A stretch of 21,878 nt of DNA from IMCC26077 sp964418325. Lineage in GTDB: Bacteria; Actinomycetota; Actinomycetes; Nanopelagicales; Nanopelagicaceae. The translations under genes and the position numbers were made by a program. Each line of letters opens with the position of its first letter. Positions within the stretch are counted from its first letter, which is position 1. Location of the stretch: the NCBI GenBank assembly GCA_964418325.1, contig CAYQLC010000023.1, forward strand, positions 1-21,878, read 5' to 3'. The notes below the pieces were generated by a model. It was not told where the DNA came from. It saw nothing but the letters and a program-made list of their open reading frames with translations, and ran no database searches. Of this stretch, positions 1 to 7,616 are shown piece after piece.

Positions 1-173
1 AGGCGAGATTGGAAAATTCCAATAGAAAGACTTGGGATTTTCCTCGCATCACTTCACTAGTCTAGTGTGTTATTCACTTACCTTGCAAAAAAACTTAAGC
101 GCAATTACAGAGATAAATCCAATGAGTTTTTCTATGTTGATAGATTCCAACTCAAGAGCGTTGGGTGTAGTAG
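1..173. other. Intergenic left edge with inverted repeats
   Basis: I see no convincing gene here; a 21-codon ATG frame at 122-187 has nothing to support it. Three inverted repeats are visible. Positions 3-6 and 11-17 can pair with 44-47 and 37-43 (11 bp in all, with a 4-nt bulge at 7-10). CACTAG-T-CTAGTG at 55-67 is a perfect 6-bp inverted repeat around one base. CCAAC/GTTGG at 147-164 forms a 5-bp stem just downstream of the stop of the minus-strand gene that ends at 174. None is followed by a clear T run, so I do not call an intrinsic terminator. The palindrome at 55-67 could be an operator for a gene lying to the left of the window. Confidence 0.35.
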
Positions 174-1823
174 TTAGGCGCGTTTAAACCCAGCAGGGCA
201 CTTCGGTGCAGCCCCAGAAACTTTTCGAGTTAATTTCCCTTTCTTGCAGGTGATAGCGGTGCGAGTGGGAGATTTGGCTGCAGGAACGGTGGCGCTGGAT
301 GAGTTACCTTTACTCTGTTCTGGTGTCGCCGTAATCGGTTGATCCTGACTTAACTTTACTCGCAGAGTTGGCGACGAGAAGGTAAAGCCATTGGCCGAGA
401 GCGAGAACCAACCATCTTTATCCTGAATTGCTTCAGTCGCTACAGCCAATTCTTCGCTTACATCCTTGACAATCGATACTGTCGCCTTAATTGGTGCATT
501 AGAAAATTTGTAAATGCAGCGGGCTACATCAGTTCGCATCACAAGTGAATAAGTTCCTTTGAAGACCGTTTTACCATCAGGTTGTAAATGCGGTGCAGCG
601 ACTTGGTAGTCCAAGGATTGTGTTGACTTGTTAAAAACCGGTGGTCCCGCCGAATAAGTTGTGGAATTTGTCGTTACAAAACCAGCTAATCCTTGGTAAT
701 TGGCGATGCATTGGTCTGCACCTTGGAGCTCACTTGTCTTAAGTGTGCGGAAGAACCATTGCCTAGGTAGCGCGACAGCCTTATCGCCCAGAATTCCGAG
801 CCACAGGCGCATTACGCGAATACTCTCATCTCCACTAGGTGATGGTGCCGCAACGCCACCAACACGATCATTTCTCATCAGCAGCCCGGGGACAATTTGG
901 TTCGCTGTTGCAGAACCACCAAGTTCAGGCACATCGACAGCACCGGCGATGACTCCCAATTCAAATGCTGAGCCCACTTTTTTGAGGGAGACATTTGGAT
1001 CTTTCATTCGACCATGTACCCAACCGAGGGGAGATTGAGAGAGGCGAACAGTAGCCCCAAAGGTGTACCCATCGGGAAAGGACTTTCGCATATAGCACTC
1101 GCCGTTATCCACTAATGCACAACCGATGGTGGGAACCTGTGAGTCGTAAACGAGATCGTAATCTTTAATTCCATCGCCATTAATGTCTCGAGTGAAAACT
1201 TTATTTACTCTGTACCCAGGATTTGTCAGTTTTACCACTGGATAAATAGCTATTTGCAACTCGCCAAAACCAAAATTTCCCAACCGGCCGGTTGCACCAT
1301 CTTTGCGAGCATCGGAAGTTTTGAAGGCTATGACTGCGAATTCATCAGTAACAGAGGAGACTCCAGGCAGGCGCCAGACTGTAGAAGCTTCTCCGGCGAC
1401 TAATCCTTTAGCAAGATCGGGGGCATACGGGTTAGCAACAGTAGAAGGAACCTGCCGTAGAAAAGTTGCATCAATTCTTTTACCTGAACCATCAGTTGCA
1501 AATAATTCCTTCACACAATCAATTGAATCTAAATTCCGACATTGAGGGAGTTGAGCTGAATAGTTGACACTCTCCATTTCTGCACATTCACCAGAAACGA
1601 TAGTCGTGCAGAGATTACTTCCACCTTTTTTATCAATCCCAATCAATTGTGTGGGCGCTCTGTTGAGATAGTTAGCATCCGAGAACCAGACACTAATTCC
1701 GCCTTCCGGAGGATTTGGGGGTTGATAAATGGAATCTTCGGAGACGTTAGCGATTGCACTAGTTGAGATAGCGCAAGTTAAAATAATTGAAAGTAAAGTC
1801 GCAGACCTTCGAGTCCGATACAT
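174..1823 (-). CDS. Secreted protein of unknown function with C-terminal CxKGK...CPxGFK tail
   Basis: I recognise no enzymatic family. With the ATG at 1823 the product is 549 residues. It opens with a signal peptide: a basic MYRTRR start, a hydrophobic stretch around LLSIILTCAIS, and a likely cleavage near SAIA. The mature part is rich in G, S, T and V, with several cysteines suited to disulfides outside the cell. It carries a calcium-loop-like stretch DINGDGIKDYD near residue 214. The last 27 residues form a small two-cysteine module (ITCKKGKL... then PKCPAGFKRA) that I associate with exported actinobacterial proteins. A Ser/Thr/Ala-rich linker precedes it. An upstream GTG at 1844 is also in frame, but I prefer the ATG: a TACAAT hexamer lies exactly 6 nt before it and would fall inside the coding sequence of the longer form. 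Probably cell-surface or periplasmic. The gene seems to be transcribed alone, its promoter overlapping the end of the aldehyde dehydrogenase gene. Confidence 0.75.
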   Translation of the reverse strand: MYRTRRSATLLSIILTCAISTSAIANVSEDSIYQPPNPPEGGISVWFSDANYLNRAPTQLIGIDKKGGSNLCTTIVSGECAEMESVNYSAQLPQCRNLDSIDCVKELFATDGSGKRIDATFLRQVPSTVANPYAPDLAKGLVAGEASTVWRLPGVSSVTDEFAVIAFKTSDARKDGATGRLGNFGFGELQIAIYPVVKLTNPGYRVNKVFTRDINGDGIKDYDLVYDSQVPTIGCALVDNGECYMRKSFPDGYTFGATVRLSQSPLGWVHGRMKDPNVSLKKVGSAFELGVIAGAVDVPELGGSATANQIVPGLLMRNDRVGGVAAPSPSGDESIRVMRLWLGILGDKAVALPRQWFFRTLKTSELQGADQCIANYQGLAGFVTTNSTTYSAGPPVFNKSTQSLDYQVAAPHLQPDGKTVFKGTYSLVMRTDVARCIYKFSNAPIKATVSIVKDVSEELAVATEAIQDKDGWFSLSANGFTFSSPTLRVKLSQDQPITATPEQSKGNSSSATVPAAKSPTRTAITCKKGKLTRKVSGAAPKCPAGFKRA

Positions 1824-1858
1824 ATCAGCATTGTAGACGCCCACGATTTCTTAGTGAA
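1824..1858 (-). promoter_or_regulatory. Leaderless promoter of the secreted-protein gene
   Basis: Read on the minus strand there is a -35-like TTCACT (1858-1853), a 17-nt spacer, a -10 TACAAT (1835-1830), then 6 nt and the ATG at 1823. This puts the transcription start at or next to the start codon. No Shine-Dalgarno sequence is present. This is the best-formed promoter in the window because both boxes and the spacing are canonical. Confidence 0.6.
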
Positions 1859-3362
1859 GAGGGCCTTCAAATGCATCTGCATCGGGATAGGGAAACCATT
1901 CCGGATCTGCTTCTGCTTTGGGAGCAATCATGACCATTTTTGAACGACGGAATTGATCTAATCCCTCAGTTCCAAGTTCGCGACCAGAGCCAGTGAACTT
2001 GCGGCCACCAAACGGAATAGCATCGTTGTCATTGAGCGGTGTATTCACCCAGACGATGCCTGTCTCGATTTCATTAATGGCTCGGAACGATTCATCAAGG
2101 TCGTTGGTGTAGATATTTGCACCCAGCCCTAGTTCAGAATCATTGGCCAGGGCAATTGCTTCATCAAGGTCGCGCACTTTTGCAATCGGAGCGAGCGGTC
2201 CGAAACACTCACCATGCATGACATCCATCTCGGGAGTTACTTTCATAACTGTTGGTTCATAGAACCAACCCTTGCTCTTATTCTCTGGGCGCTTGCCGCC
2301 AGTGATGACCTGAGCACCTTGGTCCTTTGCCCGAGCGATGACTCTTTCAAATCGCTCTAACTCGCGTAGTGAGGCCATCGGTCCAATATCAACTTTTTCA
2401 AGACCGCTACCAACTCTTAATTCACTGGCCAACTCTGCCAATCGACTAACAAATGGCTCATAAACATCCTCATGCACGTAGAAGCGCTCGGCAGAGGTGC
2501 ATACCTGGCCACAATTAAGAAAAGCAGCGAAGGTAGCGCCTCGTGCTGCAGTATCAATATCAGCTGAGGGCATCACAATGAATGCGTCATTTCCCGATGC
2601 TTCGATCAAAGTTGGTTTGAAGCGTTGCGATGCCGCTCTTGCGACTGCTTGCGCCGCCGGAACACTTCCAGTAAATGCAATCGCATGGGTGTTGGGATGT
2701 GAAACTAATCGTTCACCCGCTTCGGCCCCGCCAGTTACAACTTGAACTAATCCCACTGGAAGATGATCGAATGCTTCCATCCACATCAAGAGGGTAAGCG
2801 AAGTGAGTTCAGAAGGTTTGATAATGACAGCATTTCCAGCGGCAAGTGCAGCTGCGGCCTGCCAGCCGGCCAAGAGCATGGGAAAGTTGTACGGCACGAT
2901 CGAGACGACTGTTCCTAAGGGCTCCTTGATGACCATCTGAAGTTGACCTGCTATAGCAGGCCCAGCGATCCGACCTTGCTCACTCCTGGCAATCTCTGCG
3001 TAATATCTAAAAGATGAGGCAGCGGCGCCACCCTCCCAATTCGACTCACGAAATGGTTTTCCCATCTCACGAGTGAGAGATTCACCCGTCTTGGGCGAAT
3101 TCTCAATCATTCGATCAGCAACCCGATGTAGCGCAGTGGCACGATCTAGCGCGCTCATCGCCCACCATTCGCGCTGTGCTCTCTCAGCGGCTGCGACTGC
3201 GCGATCAATCTCATCAGCGGTCGCTTCAGCAAAGTGGCCCACCACCTCTTCAGTGGCGGGATCGGTAATCTCCTTGAGTGCGCCAGAACTTTTTACCCAT
3301 TGATGAGAGAGATATATCGTGCCCGAGAGGGACTTCAACTTCCCTTGTATTTCCGTTGCCAT
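1851..3362 (-). CDS. NAD(P)-dependent aldehyde dehydrogenase (ALDH superfamily)
   Basis: This oxidises an aldehyde to a carboxylate with NAD(P)+ in the cytoplasm; the substrate cannot be read from sequence (succinate semialdehyde, lactaldehyde and glycolaldehyde enzymes are all similar). With the ATG at 3362 the protein has 503 residues, normal for the family. Visible ALDH landmarks are PYNFP with Asn159, the cofactor motif IKPSE (Lys182, Glu185, the Glu favouring NAD), FTGS (230-233), the general-base Glu254 and the nucleophile Cys288 in GQVCTS. Later come GECFGP and PFGGRKFTGSGRE. The usual ELGGND around the catalytic Glu reads EASGND here. A longer frame begins at 3431 but would overlap the antiporter gene by 35 bp. 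The 3362 start is preceded at 7 nt by TAGAAT, and the family-like sequence begins there. It ends 27 bp before the next minus-strand start. Confidence 0.93.
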   Translation of the reverse strand: MATEIQGKLKSLSGTIYLSHQWVKSSGALKEITDPATEEVVGHFAEATADEIDRAVAAAERAQREWWAMSALDRATALHRVADRMIENSPKTGESLTREMGKPFRESNWEGGAAASSFRYYAEIARSEQGRIAGPAIAGQLQMVIKEPLGTVVSIVPYNFPMLLAGWQAAAALAAGNAVIIKPSELTSLTLLMWMEAFDHLPVGLVQVVTGGAEAGERLVSHPNTHAIAFTGSVPAAQAVARAASQRFKPTLIEASGNDAFIVMPSADIDTAARGATFAAFLNCGQVCTSAERFYVHEDVYEPFVSRLAELASELRVGSGLEKVDIGPMASLRELERFERVIARAKDQGAQVITGGKRPENKSKGWFYEPTVMKVTPEMDVMHGECFGPLAPIAKVRDLDEAIALANDSELGLGANIYTNDLDESFRAINEIETGIVWVNTPLNDNDAIPFGGRKFTGSGRELGTEGLDQFRRSKMVMIAPKAEADPEWFPYPDADAFEGPLH

Positions 3363-3375
3363 AGCGAGAATTCTA
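3363..3375 (-). promoter_or_regulatory. Leaderless -10 element of the aldehyde dehydrogenase gene
   Basis: TAGAAT on the minus strand (3375-3370) lies 7 nt before the ATG at 3362. No ribosome binding site is visible. A weak -35 candidate, TAGTCA, lies 18 bp further upstream. It supports choosing 3362 over the upstream in-frame start at 3431. Confidence 0.45.
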
Positions 3376-3396
3376 TTCCAGAGGTATGAGGTATGA

Positions 3397-4494
3397 CTAT
3401 GGGGTCGCAGCGAAGAAGATAAATGAACCAAAGATACTTATATGGATTACACTCTGTAATAGCGTAGCGCGTCCAGTGACGACCGTCAGAGTAGAAACTA
3501 GAAAAGTAAGCGCCATAAGAACTAACTCAGCAGCATTTAAACCAAGGTTTACCTCGTATGAGAAAACAATAGAAATCACTGCAATTGCTGGAATAGTCAA
3601 CCCGATGCTCGCTAAGGCTGACCCATATGCCAGGTTCAGACTCGTTTGCGTTCGACCAAATCGTGCGGCTTTGACAGCCGAAATTGATTCAGGTAGCAAA
3701 ACAACTAATGCGATACTGATTGCCACCATCATCTGCGGTAAACCTTGATTATCAACAAAACCTTGGATAAGTGGACTCGTTACTTTAGCTAGCCCAACCA
3801 CCGCTACAAGAGATAGTAATAAGCCGCCCAAACTCTGTATCGCACGATTTCGAGTAGGCGGCGCTACATGGTCCTCCGGAGCGATTGTGTGGTCTTCTCG
3901 AGGTGGTGGAAGAAAATAATCTCTATGACGCACGGTTTGTACCGCAATAAAAGTGAGATAAAGAATAAGCGAGGCGAGTGCCGCAAAGGCGAGCTGGAGC
4001 TTAGTAAAAGTTGGACCTGGTGAAGAAGTAGTGAATGTAGGAAGTGCCAGAGTGAGTGTTGATAAGGCGACCAATGTAGCTAAAGCTCCACCAATTCCTA
4101 TTGCATTAAATGTCGCAACTCGTTGTTTTAGTGTTTTTATCAAAAGCGCACAACCAACAATTCCATTAGTTGTAATCATTACAGCAGCAAATACTGTGTC
4201 GCGCGCCAAATTTTGATTAGTATTTGGTGATCCTAGAATGAGAACCAGAATCATTCCAACTTCAATGACGGTAACTGATAGTGCCAAAATTAATGATCCA
4301 AAAGGTTCACCAACCTTTAGTGCTATCACCTCAGCGTGATAGACGGCGGAAAATACGGTTGCAACAAGGAGCAGTCCAAGCAGAACTAGCGTGAAATTCG
4401 ATAAAGTGCGGGCCCAGCTGAATGCGAGCGCTCCAAGGGCAAGAACAGGCAGCGCGTAGTGCCTACGAAGAATTTCTTTTGGGGCCCATTTCAT
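3397..4494 (-). CDS. chaA: ChaA-type Ca2+/H+ (Na+/H+) antiporter, CaCA superfamily
   Basis: An integral membrane exchanger that expels calcium or sodium in return for protons. The 365-residue protein shows about eleven hydrophobic segments arranged as two repeats, as in the CaCA superfamily. The first repeat has HAEVIALKVGEPFGSLILAL (residues 53-72) followed by SVTVIEV with Glu78. This closely resembles the ChaA signature HADVLAHRLGEPYGSLILSL that I recall from E. coli. The second repeat has LLPES (267-271) and an NLAYGSALASIGLTIP stretch (287-302), again as in ChaA. The central hydrophilic loop (about 189-217) is rich in Pro, His, Asp and Arg and may sense ions or pH. The gene lies 34 bp upstream of the aldehyde dehydrogenase gene. 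TACACT sits 6 nt before its ATG, so it is probably leaderless. Family assignment is firm; ion preference is inferred. Confidence 0.92.
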   Translation of the reverse strand: MKWAPKEILRRHYALPVLALGALAFSWARTLSNFTLVLLGLLLVATVFSAVYHAEVIALKVGEPFGSLILALSVTVIEVGMILVLILGSPNTNQNLARDTVFAAVMITTNGIVGCALLIKTLKQRVATFNAIGIGGALATLVALSTLTLALPTFTTSSPGPTFTKLQLAFAALASLILYLTFIAVQTVRHRDYFLPPPREDHTIAPEDHVAPPTRNRAIQSLGGLLLSLVAVVGLAKVTSPLIQGFVDNQGLPQMMVAISIALVVLLPESISAVKAARFGRTQTSLNLAYGSALASIGLTIPAIAVISIVFSYEVNLGLNAAELVLMALTFLVSTLTVVTGRATLLQSVIHISIFGSFIFFAATP

Positions 4495-4506
4495 AGGCGC
4501 AGTGTA
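4495..4506 (-). promoter_or_regulatory. Leaderless -10 element of the chaA-like gene
   Basis: TACACT on the minus strand (4506-4501) lies 6 nt before the ATG at 4494. No Shine-Dalgarno sequence and no recognisable -35 box are seen. Confidence 0.45.
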
Positions 4507-4549
4507 TTTGATTTTCGAGGGAGCGGCCGATTATCTTGAGAAGTTATCT

Positions 4550-5251
4550 CTAAGAAACCATAGCTCTGCGCAACTCCCGTCGGCCATCTACTTGCAGTTT
4601 TCGATAAATAATCATGGTCTCTTGGCGGATCAAAGATTCGCTATAACCCAGAATCAGGGCAATTGCAGCATTGGTTTTACCCTCGGTGATAAGTTCAAAG
4701 ATGTGCTTTTGTCTGGCCGTTAGTTCTCTCCCCACCAAGTCAGGCTTAGGAATACTTTTGATTCTCGAACTTTCAGTGAAAGCTTCCCAGAACGTAAGTA
4801 TGGAACGAATACATGCGAAATATTCGTGAAAACTGGTAAATTCTGAATTCTCTTCTGCAAAGACAAATATATAAATTCTTCGTGACGTGGTGGGAAGAAG
4901 AATTGCAGTTCCATAGTCAGTAATTCCAGGAAGCTTTTTTGCATCAGAGAATTCTCTATATACTTCATGTAAGTTGATGATAGATGTTTTCATCGTACGC
5001 ATCGCTTCAGAAGCTGGATCATCATCCATAATTTTTACAGAAAACATATCTTTGTGGGACTGATTAAAACCATAGAAATATTCGAAGTGAATCTCACCAT
5101 TGGTGTCAAGTGCGGCGGTACAGACGCCTGATAATTCTCCCTTGGGGCAAACGTTGTGGCTAAGAAAAACTACCAGTTGCTCCCGGGTAGGAAAATTCAA
5201 CATGAAATCGACTATAAAACGTAATCTATCGCTAGCATTCAAGTTTTCCAT
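4550..5251 (-). CDS. LuxR-family transcriptional regulator with GAF-like sensor
   Basis: A DNA-binding regulator of 233 residues. Residues 1-160 form a mixed alpha/beta region resembling a degenerate GAF or autoinducer-type sensor domain, with Cys35 and Cys44 as possible redox or ligand residues. Residues 175-230 are a LuxR/GerE helix-turn-helix beginning LTARQKHIFELITEGKTN, with recognition-helix region GYSESLIRQE. There is no receiver domain, so it is not a classical response regulator. The helix-turn-helix closely resembles that of the second LuxR protein at 12793-13608. The gene diverges from the baeRF-like gene across 133 bp holding a perfect inverted repeat (5308-5327), which could be its own operator. 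TATCAT lies 6 nt before the ATG, so the mRNA is probably leaderless. The ligand is unknown. Confidence 0.88.
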   Translation of the reverse strand: MENLNASDRLRFIVDFMLNFPTREQLVVFLSHNVCPKGELSGVCTAALDTNGEIHFEYFYGFNQSHKDMFSVKIMDDDPASEAMRTMKTSIINLHEVYREFSDAKKLPGITDYGTAILLPTTSRRIYIFVFAEENSEFTSFHEYFACIRSILTFWEAFTESSRIKSIPKPDLVGRELTARQKHIFELITEGKTNAAIALILGYSESLIRQETMIIYRKLQVDGRRELRRAMVS

Positions 5252-5263
5252 CTTTACATGATA
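5252..5263 (-). promoter_or_regulatory. Leaderless -10 element of the LuxR gene
   Basis: TATCAT on the minus strand (5263-5258) is followed by 6 nt and then the ATG at 5251. No consensus -35 is present at 16-18 bp, which would fit an activator-dependent promoter. Confidence 0.45.
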
Positions 5264-5307
5264 GGCAAATCAAGAATTCGCATTTGTGTTTGAAAGGAAG
5301 TGTTGAA

Positions 5308-5327
5308 CTATTGTGTCCGGACAATAG
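5308..5327. promoter_or_regulatory. Perfect inverted repeat midway between divergent genes (candidate operator)
   Basis: CTATTGT-GTCCGG-ACAATAG has 7-bp perfect arms around a 6-bp centre, a 20-bp dyad. Its centre is about 66.5 bp from the LuxR start codon (5251) and 67.5 bp from the baeRF-like start codon (5385). If both mRNAs start at or near the start codon, the site would lie near -67 for both promoters. That distance and the 20-bp size suit a LuxR-type dimer activating or autoregulating. The binding protein is inferred from proximity only. Confidence 0.5.
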
Positions 5328-5384
5328 ACCAGTCAATTTTATCAATGTTAATAGTTTGCAAGGTTTATATGTTTTGCTCCAAGT

Positions 5385-5831
5385 ATGTCTCAATTTTCAG
5401 GAAATCGAATAGTAATTGCAATTACGCAGAATGCAGCAAAGGTTTGGTCATCTCCTTTCAACAAGAGTGGACATCCTGAGACCATCGCTGCGCCTGACGA
5501 AAAAGGTAAACATCACCACGTCAGACAGTCTCAGCATCATGGTGGTCATAGTTCGGATCCTTCAGAGCGGGAATTCTTTGAATTGATAGGGGAACGTTTA
5601 AGCCACGCATCCGAGATTCTTCTGCTTGGACATGGCACTGGAAAATCCAATGCGATGGATCGGTTCATTGAATTTTTGAAGCGAGAGGAAAAATCTCTTG
5701 CTACGAAGGTACTCGGAAGTATCGAGGCAGATTTGAACTCGTTAACTGACAATCAGATACTCAGCAAGGCGCGGGATTGGTTTGATTGGTATCACAGAGA
5801 AGGGGCCCCAATCTCCAAAACAATACGCTAG
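5385..5831 (+). CDS. baeRF-like protein (eRF1 domain-3-like, L7Ae/pelota-type fold)
   Basis: A 148-residue cytosolic protein resembling bacterial proteins related to domain 3 of eukaryotic/archaeal release factor eRF1, some of them annotated as translational machinery protein. Recognisable parts are the N-terminal strand IVIAITQNAAKVW, a histidine-rich insert (His30, 43-45, 51-52, 55) and EREFFELIGERL. The ILLLGHGTGKSNAMDRF core follows (about 78-94), then the C-terminal LTDNQILSKARDWF. The match is from remembered family patterns; the role is not established, though ribosome-associated stress functions have been proposed. The His-rich segment might bind metal. GHGTGKS mimics a Walker A motif but lacks one residue of spacing. 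No ribosome binding site is visible. TATGTT (5370-5375) would give a leader of only about 4-5 nt. The next gene follows after 24 bp, so the two are probably cotranscribed and may be controlled by the divergent LuxR protein. Confidence 0.7.
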   Translation: MSQFSGNRIVIAITQNAAKVWSSPFNKSGHPETIAAPDEKGKHHHVRQSQHHGGHSSDPSEREFFELIGERLSHASEILLLGHGTGKSNAMDRFIEFLKREEKSLATKVLGSIEADLNSLTDNQILSKARDWFDWYHREGAPISKTIR

Positions 5832-5846
5832 GTGGGTACTGCCCAC
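5832..5846 (+). other. Short hairpin between the baeRF-like and glycosyltransferase genes
   Basis: GTGGG-TACTG-CCCAC is a 5-bp GC-rich stem with a 5-nt loop immediately after the stop codon. Only TTCT follows, with no proper T tract. It could be an mRNA-stability or attenuation element reducing read-through; evidence is weak. Confidence 0.3.
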
Positions 5847-5855
5847 TTCTAATTT

Positions 5856-6608
5856 GTGGGGCGCATAAGCAAGAATGCGGCTGTGAGCTCTCTACGTGCG
5901 GTTGTCGTGATTCCAACTTTTAATGAGGCTGAAAACCTCAGCCGGTTGCTCCCGCAACTACTCGAGTTAAAACTAGATATTTTGATCGTTGATGATAGCT
6001 CTAGCGATAGAACTCAGGATGTTGTTAGGGACTTTAAGTTTCAATCAAATCGCGTGGAGTTGCTAGCACGAACCGCAAAAATGGGATTGGGCAGCGCATA
6101 TCGCGATGGTTTTGCTCAAGTACTGAATCGAGATTATGAAGTAGTTATCCAAATGGATGCCGACGGGTCTCATCGAGTAGCAGATCTCCATCGAATGATT
6201 GAGCGCCTTCAATCAGATTCTCGGATTGAACTGCTTATCGGGTCTAGGTGGGTGCAGGGTGGGGCAGTCCAAAACTGGCCAAAACATCGGGAAATTCTCT
6301 CAAGAACTGCGAACTTCTATTCAAAGATGATGCTCGGATTGACCGTACGCGACAGCACCTCTGGCTTTCGAATCTACCGCGCTGATTTGCTCAAGAAAAT
6401 GAAGCTGAACCTCATCGAATCTGAAGGGTATGCATTTCAGATAGAGATGACCCGCGCAGCAACCAATGCTGGAGCCCAGATAGCAGAGATTCCGATAACT
6501 TTTATCGAACGCGAATTCGGCGTTAGCAAAATGAGTCCACGAATCGTTCGCGAGGCGCTCATTAAAGTCACGAAGTGGGGAATTACTCGGATACTTCGTA
6601 AGAGTTAA
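5856..6608 (+). CDS. Polyprenol-phosphate mannosyltransferase-like family 2 glycosyltransferase
   Basis: Probably transfers mannose (or another sugar) from a nucleotide sugar to polyprenyl phosphate at the inner membrane surface, making the lipid-linked donor for lipoglycans or protein mannosylation. The 250-residue protein is a lone GT2 catalytic domain with no membrane helices. It starts VVVIPTFNEAENL, has the nucleotide-binding VDDSSSDRT (45-53) and GLGSAYRDGF (77-86). Next come the metal-binding DADGSH (101-106) and the dolichol-phosphate-mannose-synthase block DSTSGFRIYR (166-175). The start used is a GTG at 5856; another GTG at 5883 would leave a 241-residue form and is closer to typical family starts. 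Neither has an obvious ribosome binding site or a TANNNT at 6-8 nt, consistent with expression from the upstream gene. It ends directly against the convergent oxidoreductase gene, with no gap. Confidence 0.87.
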   Translation: MGRISKNAAVSSLRAVVVIPTFNEAENLSRLLPQLLELKLDILIVDDSSSDRTQDVVRDFKFQSNRVELLARTAKMGLGSAYRDGFAQVLNRDYEVVIQMDADGSHRVADLHRMIERLQSDSRIELLIGSRWVQGGAVQNWPKHREILSRTANFYSKMMLGLTVRDSTSGFRIYRADLLKKMKLNLIESEGYAFQIEMTRAATNAGAQIAEIPITFIEREFGVSKMSPRIVREALIKVTKWGITRILRKS

Positions 6609-7616
6609 TTACTCGGCAAACTTTGGATAGGTAAGCCCAATCTGATTCGCAATCTCGGTCATCGTGCGCATGATGGATAGCGTTTCATCAAGTGGCAGAA
6701 TTGGAGATTCCTTTAGCCCAGCCCGGAAGCATCGAGCAAACTCAACTGCCTGCTCCCGCAGTCCATGGCCCTGGTACTTCTTGGAGAGGCCACCGATGAT
6801 CTCGTCACGGTTGTTAATGACCTTGAAAGTACTAGGCGCATAAAAGGTGCGGTCGATTTCGATACGTGCCTGCGTACCGACAATCAACGCTCGGTTAGGG
6901 GTGGCTGCAAGATTGGTGGTGTTGAGCAGCGCCTGTGCACCGCTTGGATACTCAAGAATAATCGATGTTTGACCATCGACTCCTGTGAATGCTTTTGTGC
7001 TTCTAGCAGTAATGGAGCTAGGCGTACCCAGTACCATCGATGCAAAAGAGACTGGGTAAATTCCAAGGTCAAAGAGAGCGCCACCGCCAAGTTCTGGTTT
7101 GAATAAGCGGAACTCTGGATCAAGGGGGAACCACTGTCCATGATCTGCACGAACGCTGATGATCTCGCCAAGCACCCCACTTTTAATGACTTCACGAACG
7201 GCGAACATATGGGGTAAGAATCGCGCCCACATCGCTTCCATAAGCAATAAATTCTTGGAGCGAGCAACCGCAATCATCTCTTCAGTCTCTTGAGCGCTCA
7301 TGGCAAAGGGCTTCTCGCAGAGCACTGCCTTTCCGGCATTAAGAGCGAGGATTGTGTCGCGCTTATGCATTGGGTGGTGTGTTGCGACGTATATGCCATC
7401 AATATTTGGATCATTGACGAGTGCTTGATATGAGGAGTAGCGGTTAGCAACGTTAAACAAATCACCAAACCAATCTGCCTTCTCCTGGGTTCGAGAGCCG
7501 ACGGCTACGATGGTGTGATCTGAAAGTCGGTGCAGGTCGCGCGCAAAGTGTTGGGCGATACCGCCCGTGCTAAGAATTCCCCATCGGAAAGGTTTCACTT
7601 CGTTTGTAGCGGTCAT
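6609..7616 (-). CDS. Gfo/Idh/MocA family NAD(P)-dependent oxidoreductase
   Basis: A cytosolic sugar, inositol or dihydrodiol dehydrogenase-type enzyme of 335 residues. The Rossmann domain starts FRWGILSTGGIAQHFARDL (glycine motif at 13-22), continues with VAVGSR, and reaches the family hallmark CEKPFAMS with Glu101-Lys102-Pro103. The C-terminal domain contains GGALFDLGIYPV, where Asp183 and Tyr187 take the place of the classic substrate-site residues. The pattern recalls the trans-1,2-dihydrodiol dehydrogenase/xylose dehydrogenase branch, but the substrate is unknown. An in-frame ATG at 7655 would add 13 residues (with two Cys) that do not resemble the family. I chose the ATG at 7616; a TACATT hexamer (7639-7634, minus strand) would give it a leader of about 9-10 nt. 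The start is uncertain. No neighbour suggests a pathway. Confidence 0.88.
   Translation of the reverse strand: MTATNEVKPFRWGILSTGGIAQHFARDLHRLSDHTIVAVGSRTQEKADWFGDLFNVANRYSSYQALVNDPNIDGIYVATHHPMHKRDTILALNAGKAVLCEKPFAMSAQETEEMIAVARSKNLLLMEAMWARFLPHMFAVREVIKSGVLGEIISVRADHGQWFPLDPEFRLFKPELGGGALFDLGIYPVSFASMVLGTPSSITARSTKAFTGVDGQTSIILEYPSGAQALLNTTNLAATPNRALIVGTQARIEIDRTFYAPSTFKVINNRDEIIGGLSKKYQGHGLREQAVEFARCFRAGLKESPILPLDETLSIMRTMTEIANQIGLTYPKFAE

Noticed and set aside
122..187. 21-codon open frame at the left edge
   Set aside because: No ribosome binding site, no -10 at the usual distance, no recognisable sequence; it also overlaps the end of the secreted-protein gene.
5628..5648. Walker A (P-loop) motif in the baeRF-like protein, GHGTGKS
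   Set aside because: The spacing is GxxxGKS rather than GxxxxGK[ST], and the surrounding pattern fits the eRF1-domain-3-like core; no Walker B is visible.
5832..5850. Rho-independent terminator after the baeRF-like gene
   Set aside because: The stem is only 5 bp and is not followed by a T run, and the next gene begins 24 bp later with no promoter of its own that I can see.
6609..7616. Gfo/Idh/MocA oxidoreductase as part of the sugar operon
   Set aside because: It is about 10 kb away on the opposite strand with unrelated genes between.
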